Source: Oscillospiraceae bacterium (GTDB lineage Bacteria > Bacillota > Clostridia > Oscillospirales > Ruminococcaceae). From it: 11,878 nucleotides of DNA. The stretch lies in assembly GCA_020024235.1 (NCBI GenBank), contig JAHHUA010000047.1, forward strand, positions 1 to 11,878. The letters are read 5' to 3'. Both the position numbers and the translations under genes were made by a program. Positions 7,143-11,878 of this stretch are shown one piece after another; the stretch's first letter is position 1; each line of letters begins with the position of its first letter. The notes under the pieces are model-generated. The model was not told the DNA's origin, searched no databases, and was given only the letters and a program-made list of their open reading frames with translations.

Positions 7143-7364
7143 TTAAGCTCTTTTCATTTCTACATCTTTGTCTACATCTTGAATTGCTTTTTTTACATTT
7201 TCCAAAATTTCTTCACTGTTTTCATCATCAATATCAAGTATGAGTTTCGTAGTCATAAAGTTTACAACAGCTTCGTTTACACCTTTTATGGTGTTTATTT
7301 TTCTTTCCATTTTTGCGGCACAGTTAGCGCAGTCAAGTCCTACAAGTCTGTAATTTTTTTTCAT
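7143..7364 (-). CDS. Free-standing HMA heavy-metal-binding domain protein
   Basis: A 73-residue cytosolic protein consisting of a single HMA (ferredoxin-like) domain. The metal loop is GLDCANCAAKM with Cys12 and Cys15, followed by the family pattern of helix (ERKINTIKGV), strand (NEAVVNFMTTKLILDID) and second helix (EILENVKKAIQDV). The LDCANCA form is typical of the N-terminal domains of CadA/ZntA-type ATPases rather than of copper chaperones, which usually have GMxCxxC. It probably docks on or delivers metal to the ATPase encoded directly downstream, replacing the missing fused domain. The start is supported by AGGAGA eight bases upstream. The ATPase starts 26 bases after its stop and the ArsR gene ends 29 bases before its start, so all three share one transcript. 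Confidence 0.92.
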   Translation of the reverse strand: MKKNYRLVGLDCANCAAKMERKINTIKGVNEAVVNFMTTKLILDIDDENSEEILENVKKAIQDVDKDVEMKRA

Positions 7365-7393
7365 GATTAATTTCTCCTTTTTTTATTAAAATT

Positions 7394-7750
7394 TTATTTA
7401 TGAACATGGGAAAGCCCAGCTTCCAGCATATTTTTTACATGGTCATCAGCTACTGAATAGTAAACAGTTTTGCCCTCCTTGCGGTATTTTACCAAATTGG
7501 CAATTCTCAAGGTTCTCAGCTGGTGAGAAACCGCTGATTTTGTCATATCCAACAGATTTGCCAAATCGCATACACACATTTCATTCTGATTTAATGCCCA
7601 GATAATCCTAAACCGGGTATTATCACCCAATATTTTTAGAAACTCCGCTGCTCTGTCAAAAGTGTCTTTTGGCAGCATTTTTTCTTTTACTTTGTCCAAC
7701 ACTTCGCTGTGTATAACATTGCAGTCGCAGCTATATTCACTCTTTGCCAA
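7394..7750 (-). CDS. ArsR/SmtB-family metal-sensing repressor, CadC-like
   Basis: Winged-helix repressor that leaves DNA when soft metals bind. Counting from TTG 7789, CDC is at 21-23 with His27, the helix-3 motif MCVCDLA (Cys72, Cys74) follows, then the recognition helix MTKSAVSHQLRTLR (82-95) and the wing KYRKEGKTVYYS (101-112). Asp115-x-His117 with His128 and His130 lie in the last helix. The N-terminal Cys cluster plus CVC resembles the CadC alpha3N site for Cd/Pb; the last-helix D-x-H and H at +11 resembles the SmtB-type zinc site, though the usual distal Glu is Lys here. I prefer the start at TTG 7750 (118 residues, MAKSEYSCDC...), with GAAGGG (7768-7763) twelve bases upstream. TTG 7789 would lie inside the operator about six bases after the expected transcription start, with no ribosome binding site. 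The 12-base spacing is long, so the start is less sure than the identity. It is the first gene of the metal operon and probably represses it. Confidence 0.92.
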   Translation of the reverse strand: MAKSEYSCDCNVIHSEVLDKVKEKMLPKDTFDRAAEFLKILGDNTRFRIIWALNQNEMCVCDLANLLDMTKSAVSHQLRTLRIANLVKYRKEGKTVYYSVADDHVKNMLEAGLSHVHK

Positions 7751-7771
7751 TTTGATTTCAGTCCCTTCATT

Positions 7772-7791
7772 AGTTGAACAGTTATTCAACT
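7772..7791. promoter_or_regulatory. SmtB/ArsR-type operator of the metal-efflux operon
   Basis: AGTTGAA-CAGTTA-TTCAACT: perfect seven-base arms with a six-base centre, containing the TGAA-N6-TTCA core characteristic of SmtB/CadC/CzrA-type sites. It lies about 4 to 23 bases after the expected transcription start, just downstream of the -10 box, where a bound repressor would block initiation or clearance. Binding by the adjacent ArsR protein is inferred. Confidence 0.85.
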
Positions 7792-7801
7792 GTTTGATTT
7801 T

Positions 7802-7829
7802 ATTATAATCCTTTTTTTTTAATTGTCAA
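7802..7829 (-). promoter_or_regulatory. Promoter of the ArsR-HMA-ATPase operon
   Basis: On the minus strand, perfect -35 TTGACA (7829-7824), a 16-base spacer rich in A, and perfect -10 TATAAT (7807-7802). Expected start is near 7795. Two perfect hexamers mean a strong promoter that would need tight repression, consistent with the operator just downstream. Confidence 0.9.
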
Positions 7830-7848
7830 GTATTTATTTACACAAAAT

Positions 7849-7911
7849 AAAAAAATTTCCCGCAAAATACAAATTATTTCTTTTGTAAGAATTAATCTGA
7901 ATTTTGCGGGA
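7849..7911 (-). terminator. Terminator of the ABC-exporter operon
   Basis: TCCCGCAAAAT (7858-7868) pairs perfectly over 11 bp with ATTTTGCGGGA (7901-7911) around a 32-base loop, which holds a smaller TACAAA/TTTGTA hairpin. On the minus strand the stem is followed by AAA and a run of seven T's (7855-7849). It lies 26 bases past the last ABC gene and insulates the metal-operon promoter from it. Confidence 0.87.
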
Positions 7912-7937
7912 GTATTCAAAAAAGTTTTATTTTATAG

Positions 7938-9728
7938 CTACTGTTTTGATGCGTGTTCATACTGAAGTTTATAAAGCTTGTGATACATACCATGTTTGGA
8001 GAGCAATTCCTGATGGTTGCCCTGTTCCACAATTTTACCTTTGTGCATTACGATAATATTATCGGCATTTTGAATTGTGGAAAGTCTGTGTGCCACAACA
8101 AGAGTGGTTCTTCCTTTCATAATCTTGCTAAGTGCATCCTGTATAAGTTCTTCTGTTTCGGTGTCTATGTTGGCAGTAGCTTCGTCCAAAATAAGTACTT
8201 TAGGTTTAAAAGCCAAAGTTCTTGCAAATGAAATAAGCTGTCTTTGACCTGCTGAGAAAGAACTGCCTCTTTCACTTACAGGTTCGTCATAGCCATGTTT
8301 CAGATTGGAAATAAAGTTATCTGCATTTACATATTTAGAGGCTTCCACAATTTCTTCATCAGTAATTTCCTGGTTTCTCAGGCGTATATTGCTTTTTACA
8401 TCACCTGTAAACAGGAACACATCCTGAAGCATCTGACCAATATTCTTTCTGAGAGATTGAATTTCAATATCCTGAATATTAATACCATCCAGTAAAATTT
8501 CACCTTTTTGAATATCATAATATCTGGTTATAAGGTTTTGAATAGTGGTCTTTCCTGCACCTGTTGCACCTACAAAAGCTACATTTTGGCCTGGTTTTAC
8601 TTTAAAGGAAACATCTTTTAAAATCCAGTCTTCATCCTCATAAGCAAACCAAACATTTTTAAATTCAATTTCGCCTTTGATTTCTTTAAGTTCAATGGCA
8701 TTTGGTTTTTCTTTTATTTCAATTTCTTCGTCCAAAAGGTCAAATATCTTATTTGCTGCAGCTGTAGCAGATTGTATTACATTAAGCTGCTCTGCAATAT
8801 CCATAATCGGGTCGAAAAATCTGCCTATGTAGTTTTCAAAAAGCACTATTGTACCTAAAGTAATTTCACCTGCCAAATAAGCTTTTCCGCCAAAGTAAAT
8901 AAGTAAAACCGTAGCTATAATTTTAAGCATATAGCTTATTAACGGGCCGAAAACAGAATACATTTCTATTTGAATCATATGCTGTTTTCTTAGGTTTTCA
9001 CTGTCTTCAGAGAACTTATCCATTGTTTTGTCCTCAATGGCAAAAATCTGTACGATTTTCATTCCTGTTATATGCTCAGACAAAAAAGAATTGATTTTGG
9101 CAATTCTGGTTCTTATTTTGCTGTAATTTTTTTCTGCTAAGTCATTGTAAATCCATGTGGACAAAACAATAAAAGGAATAACCGTAAAAGTGAGAAGTGA
9201 AAGTTTAACATTAAATCTCAGCATTGTAATTATAATACCTACCAGCATAAATACACTTTCGGCAATACTTACAATAACACTGGTATACATTTCATTCAAA
9301 GTTTCTATATCATTGGTAACACGGGTAACCAATTTACCATTGGGAGTTTTATTGAAAAATCCGATGGAAAGTCTGTCAAGATGTTTAAATACATCCATTC
9401 TGACCCTGTAAATTACCTTTTGACCTATATAAGCCAAAAGCATGGATTGTAAATAATTTAACAGCAGCATAACTGATAATACTATTATATATGTTATAGC
9501 TATTCCTATAACCTGTCTGGTAGCTTCGCTGACATTTCCTCCACCTACGGCATCAACAATTATGTCAGTAGCTTTACCAATAAGGGCAGGTTGTGTAAGT
9601 CTTAGTCCTACAACACAGAGTATAACAACCACTGCCAAAACAAACCACCATATATATGGTTTTGCATATTTGAGCAGTCTTGCTACGGTGTGTTTGTTGC
9701 TTTTAATCTTTTTTTCTGTTTTTGCCAT
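7938..9728 (-). CDS. ABC exporter half-transporter, canonical-ATP-site subunit (BmrD/YheH-like)
   Basis: Membrane-fused ATPase of 596 residues: a six-helix transmembrane domain (about 25-320) followed by a nucleotide-binding domain. Walker A GATGAGKT is at 387-394, the Q-loop Gln at about 435, the ABC signature FSAGQ at 491-495, Walker B VLILDE at 511-516 with catalytic Glu516, and His547 in the switch. The signature is degenerate (FSAGQ instead of LSGGQ), while Walker B and the catalytic Glu are intact. This complements the upstream subunit, so the two should form a heterodimer with one active and one degenerate ATP site, as in BmrC/BmrD and LmrC/LmrD multidrug exporters. The start is supported by GAGGAGG (9745-9739), which overlaps the end of the upstream gene; only five bases separate the two genes. 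The substrate is unknown, with lipophilic drugs or lipids most likely. Confidence 0.94.
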   Translation of the reverse strand: MAKTEKKIKSNKHTVARLLKYAKPYIWWFVLAVVVILCVVGLRLTQPALIGKATDIIVDAVGGGNVSEATRQVIGIAITYIIVLSVMLLLNYLQSMLLAYIGQKVIYRVRMDVFKHLDRLSIGFFNKTPNGKLVTRVTNDIETLNEMYTSVIVSIAESVFMLVGIIITMLRFNVKLSLLTFTVIPFIVLSTWIYNDLAEKNYSKIRTRIAKINSFLSEHITGMKIVQIFAIEDKTMDKFSEDSENLRKQHMIQIEMYSVFGPLISYMLKIIATVLLIYFGGKAYLAGEITLGTIVLFENYIGRFFDPIMDIAEQLNVIQSATAAANKIFDLLDEEIEIKEKPNAIELKEIKGEIEFKNVWFAYEDEDWILKDVSFKVKPGQNVAFVGATGAGKTTIQNLITRYYDIQKGEILLDGINIQDIEIQSLRKNIGQMLQDVFLFTGDVKSNIRLRNQEITDEEIVEASKYVNADNFISNLKHGYDEPVSERGSSFSAGQRQLISFARTLAFKPKVLILDEATANIDTETEELIQDALSKIMKGRTTLVVAHRLSTIQNADNIIVMHKGKIVEQGNHQELLSKHGMYHKLYKLQYEHASKQ

Positions 9729-9733
9729 AGCCT

Positions 9734-11521
9734 TTATGCCTCCTCATCTATATCTTTTTCAAGCAGTTGTTTCTGATACAGAGAATTGTACAGCTTGTCA
9801 TTTTTAACCAATTCTTCGTGGGTACCTTCTTCAATAATTTTTCCGTTATCAATTACTATAATTTTATCTGCATTCTGCAATGTGGAAATTCTGTGAGCAA
9901 TAATAATATTTGTCTTATTCTTTCTTTCATTTGCTAGATGGTTTAAGATTTGTTCCTCAGTATTTGTATCAACTGCGGATACTGAGTCATCCAAAATAAG
10001 AATTTCAGGGTCTTTAATAAGAGCTCTTGCCATAGCTACTCTTTGCTTTTGACCTCCGGAAAGAGTAACTCCTCTCTCACCCACTACGGTGTCATATCCT
10101 TCTTTAAATTCCACAATGTTGTCATGTACACAGGCAAATTCAGCTGCTTCTTTGATAATTTCCATACCCAAATTGCCATTGCTAAGGTCTATGTTATTTC
10201 TGATTGTATCTGAGAAAAGGAAGTTTTCCTGTGTTACATAACCTATATTTTCTCTGAGGACTTTAAGGGGAATATCCATAATATCATGGCCACCCAAGAA
10301 AATACAGCCTCTGTCCACATTATAAAGTCTGAGCAAAAGGTTTATAAGTGTGGTTTTACCGCTGCCTGTTCTAGCCACAATACCTAAAGTCTGACCTTTT
10401 TCAATCTTAAATGTAATATCATTGAGAACATTTTGGTCGCTTTCGGGGTATTTATAGTTAAGGTGTTTAAATTCCACTGAACCCTCATATGAAGTAATGG
10501 AAGGATCGGTGTTTTTATCATTAATTTCCACAGGTTCTGCCAAAACCGTTTCAACTCTTTTTAATGCTGCGGATCCCTGTGTAATCATATTTATTACCAT
10601 ACCCACTGCCATCATGGGCCAAACAAGCATACTCAAATACTGAACAAATGCAGTAAATTTACCTGTAGTGATTATTCCGTGAATTGCAAGATAACCACCG
10701 TATCCTATAACAATAGCCATAGAAAGCCCGGATATGAATGTCATAATAGGACGCATACCTGCCTGAAGTTTCATCAGCACCATATTTTTATTGAAATAAT
10801 CTTTGTTTATTTCATCAAATGCTTTTAGTTCTTCTTTTTCCTGGTCAAACGCTTTTATTACTTTTATACCGGATATATTTTCCTGAACAAAGTCGGAAAC
10901 TTTTGCAAAAGATTCCTGTCTGTCAGAAAAAAGTCTGAACATTTTTGGTCCTAAAACCACACTTGTCAATGCTATTAGCAGTAAAGGCAAAGCCACAAAA
11001 AAAGTAAGGCTCACATTTATTTCTGTAACCATTTTATAAACAGTAAAAATCCCCATAGCCAAAACATCAAAAAGCATCATAATACCCTGACCCATGGAGT
11101 TTCTTACTGCCTCCAAGTCATTGGTTACATATGCCATAATTTCACCGGTTTTATGTTCACTGTAATATCTAAGGGAAAGTTTTTCCAAATGGGAGAACAT
11201 ATCATTTCTTATATCTCTCTCAATTTTTCTTGAAGTGCCGAAAATAAAATATCTCCAGGCTATTCTTCCCAAGACTATGAGAAATGCTATAAACAGAATT
11301 CTCCAAATCTGTGCGGCGATATCTGTTATATCAATAGTATTAAATCCCAATCCATCGATAACATCGCCTATTATAAGAGGCAATATCGTTTGACCATAGT
11401 CAATGCCTACAAGAAAAATAAGCCCCAACAAGTAGCTCACCCAATACTTTTTGAAAAAACTTCTTATGTATTTGCTTTTGAGCATACTCATAATGCTTTC
11501 CTTTTTTTGTTTTTGATGCAT
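9734..11521 (-). CDS. ABC exporter half-transporter, degenerate-Walker-B subunit (BmrC/YheI-like)
   Basis: A 595-residue partner of the downstream half-transporter. Six membrane helices (about 25-320) precede a nucleotide-binding domain with ARTGSGKT at 383-390, Q-loop Gln431, an intact LSGGQ signature at 487-491, Walker B LILDD at 508-512 and His543. The residue after Walker B is Asp512 where Glu is normally catalytic, and the first Gly of Walker A is Ala. Its own ATP site is therefore expected to hydrolyse poorly, while its intact LSGGQ completes the partner's active site. The start at ATG 11521 is supported by AAGGAGT, with AAGGAG seven bases upstream. An alternative ATG ten codons in, preceded by AAGGAAAG, cannot be excluded. 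It is the first gene of the two-gene operon. Confidence 0.94.
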   Translation of the reverse strand: MHQKQKKESIMSMLKSKYIRSFFKKYWVSYLLGLIFLVGIDYGQTILPLIIGDVIDGLGFNTIDITDIAAQIWRILFIAFLIVLGRIAWRYFIFGTSRKIERDIRNDMFSHLEKLSLRYYSEHKTGEIMAYVTNDLEAVRNSMGQGIMMLFDVLAMGIFTVYKMVTEINVSLTFFVALPLLLIALTSVVLGPKMFRLFSDRQESFAKVSDFVQENISGIKVIKAFDQEKEELKAFDEINKDYFNKNMVLMKLQAGMRPIMTFISGLSMAIVIGYGGYLAIHGIITTGKFTAFVQYLSMLVWPMMAVGMVINMITQGSAALKRVETVLAEPVEINDKNTDPSITSYEGSVEFKHLNYKYPESDQNVLNDITFKIEKGQTLGIVARTGSGKTTLINLLLRLYNVDRGCIFLGGHDIMDIPLKVLRENIGYVTQENFLFSDTIRNNIDLSNGNLGMEIIKEAAEFACVHDNIVEFKEGYDTVVGERGVTLSGGQKQRVAMARALIKDPEILILDDSVSAVDTNTEEQILNHLANERKNKTNIIIAHRISTLQNADKIIVIDNGKIIEEGTHEELVKNDKLYNSLYQKQLLEKDIDEEA

Positions 11522-11581
11522 ATCATCACTCCTTACCCAAACAATTTATAAAGATTATTAATATAATTTTACAAATTGCTT

Positions 11582-11625
11582 TAAAGTTTACTCTATTTTG
11601 TTTTATATTATAGCATGAAACTTTA
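11582..11625. repeat. Inverted repeat flanking the ABC-operon -10 box
   Basis: TAAAGTTT (11582-11589) and AAACTTTA (11618-11625) are perfect 8-bp inverted repeats 28 bases apart, bracketing the -10 box and expected start. CTTTAAAG (11579-11586) overlaps the first arm. It could be a regulator site, but AT-rich composition makes chance likely. Confidence 0.35.
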
Positions 11626-11635
11626 GTATTTACAA
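11607..11635 (-). promoter_or_regulatory. Promoter of the ABC-exporter operon
   Basis: On the minus strand, -35 TTGTAA (11635-11630), a 17-base spacer and perfect -10 TATAAT (11612-11607). Expected start is near 11600, giving a leader of about 80 bases. No terminator-like hairpin or convincing leader peptide is visible in that leader. Confidence 0.82.
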
Positions 11636-11686
11636 TAAATTTTTAAATTATATTTTAAATTTAGCATTTTGTTTATATTTTGTTAA

Positions 11687-11749
11687 TTATTTTTCCATTA
11701 TATATTGATCAATATCTTTTTCAGGCTCCGCTTTTAAAAATAAATGAAT
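11687..11749 (-). pseudogene. Possible C-terminal remnant of a leftward gene
   Basis: On the minus strand, 20 sense codons end at TAA (11689-11687) and read FLKAEPEKDIDQYIMEK at their 3' end, a charged tail typical of a protein C-terminus. The frame meets a stop at 11752-11750, just left of the adapter-like sequence, and no start or ribosome binding site is visible. If 11732-11764 is low-quality or chimeric sequence, this is the end of the real gene upstream of the ABC operon. It is too short to identify. Confidence 0.3.
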
Positions 11750-11764
11750 TTATACTTTATTTTT

Positions 11765-11834
11765 AATGATACAGCCACCTCCGAGATCGACTACTACTAC
11801 GTCGGCGGCAGTGTCTGACGTGTATAATATACAG
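11765..11834 (+). other. Degraded Illumina Nextera P5/i5 adapter (assembly or library artefact)
   Basis: This 70-base block aligns without gaps to the full Nextera i5 adapter layout: a 29-base P5 arm, an 8-base index (here CTACTACG, 11794-11801), a 14-base linker and the 19-base transposase mosaic end. 50 of the 62 non-index bases match. Exact blocks include AATGATAC (11765-11772), CCGAGATC (11781-11788), CGGCAG with TCG before it (11802-11811), GTGTATAA (11820-11827) and ACAG (11831-11834). It is far more GC-rich than its surroundings. Translated, it gives NDTATSEI, close to the NDTATTEI peptide known from adapter contamination. All twelve differences are substitutions, as in poor-quality Illumina read ends. 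Confidence 0.88.
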
Positions 11835-11878
11835 GTATGAGGAACCAACCATTTAAAATAAGGTTTAAAACACACAAG

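Larger units (their letters stand above)
11522..11878. other. Gene-free right end: promoter, AT-rich spacer, adapter junction, foreign tail
   Basis: From left to right this stretch holds the ABC-operon leader and promoter (to 11635), an AT-rich spacer, the possible C-terminal remnant, an AT-rich run (11732-11764) and the adapter-like block. It ends with 44 bases (11835-11878) that would be the insert joined to that adapter. I see no intact gene, RNA or mobile element in it. Contiguity past about 11732 should not be assumed. Confidence 0.75.

Noticed and set aside
7394..7789. ArsR reading frame starting at TTG 7789 (131 residues)
   Set aside because: It would begin about six bases from the expected transcription start, inside the operator palindrome and without a ribosome binding site. 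TTG 7750 is preferred, though its spacing is also imperfect.
11522..11600. Leader-peptide attenuator for the ABC operon, by analogy with BmrB upstream of bmrCD
   Set aside because: The roughly 80-base leader shows no convincing small ORF with its own ribosome binding site and no competing hairpins.
11744..11818. Small rightward ORF MNLYFIFNDTATSEIDYYYVGGSV
   Set aside because: Most of it is the translation of the adapter-like block. It has no ribosome binding site and its codon use differs from the rest of the window.

Overview
The window is low-GC DNA typical of a clostridial Bacillota (Firmicutes) genome. The indicators are AT-rich codons and spacers, AGGAGG-type ribosome binding sites, near-consensus sigma-A-type promoters (TTGACA/TATAAT), and strong hairpin/U-tract terminators between convergent genes. 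I would not name a genus. Most of the window is ordinary chromosomal gene content, and I see no phage, IS element, CRISPR array, tRNA or rRNA.

Layout, left to right. (1) Positions 1-1668 (+) hold a PgcA-type phosphoglucomutase/phosphomannomutase that is cut by the left edge. The reading frame is open from base 1, so the ATG at 58 is not the true start. A bidirectional terminator (1735-1786) separates it from (2) a leftward two-gene operon: a short YtrA-type GntR repressor (3199-3564) coupled by one base to a multi-pass membrane protein with DUF5808-like and PH-like regions (1845-3197). Its promoter carries a 25-bp near-perfect palindrome across the -10. (3) Divergently transcribed from it is a secreted protein with three PepSY-like repeats (3723-4691), followed by a second bidirectional terminator (4694-4736). 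(4) Leftward again is a small two-TM zinc-ribbon protein (4752-5165). (5) A heavy-metal efflux operon reads leftward: a CadC/SmtB-like ArsR repressor (7394-7750), a free-standing HMA metal-binding protein (7143-7364) and a PIB-2-type Zn/Cd/Pb ATPase with no N-terminal HMA domain (5263-7116). Its promoter is near-perfect, with a 20-bp palindromic SmtB-type operator at the expected transcription start. (6) A leftward pair of ABC half-exporters (9734-11521 and 7938-9728) forms a probable heterodimer with one degenerate ATP site, like BmrC/BmrD. It has a clear promoter (11607-11635) and terminator (7849-7911).

The right end is the most unusual part and is probably not biology. Positions 11765-11834 align without gaps, over exactly 70 nt, to the layout of an Illumina Nextera i5/P5 adapter (P5 arm, 8-nt index, transposase mosaic end), with 50 of the 62 non-index bases matching. 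The last 44 bases (11835-11878) would be the tagged insert and may not be contiguous with the rest. A short leftward C-terminal coding remnant (stop at 11687) may be what is left of the real neighbouring gene.

How the genes work together: the ArsR repressor would release its operator when Zn/Cd/Pb binds its Cys/His sites, allowing synthesis of the HMA protein and the ATPase, which export the metal. The GntR protein would repress its own operon. The ABC pair would export lipophilic compounds or drugs. These three transport or envelope-related units look independently transcribed.
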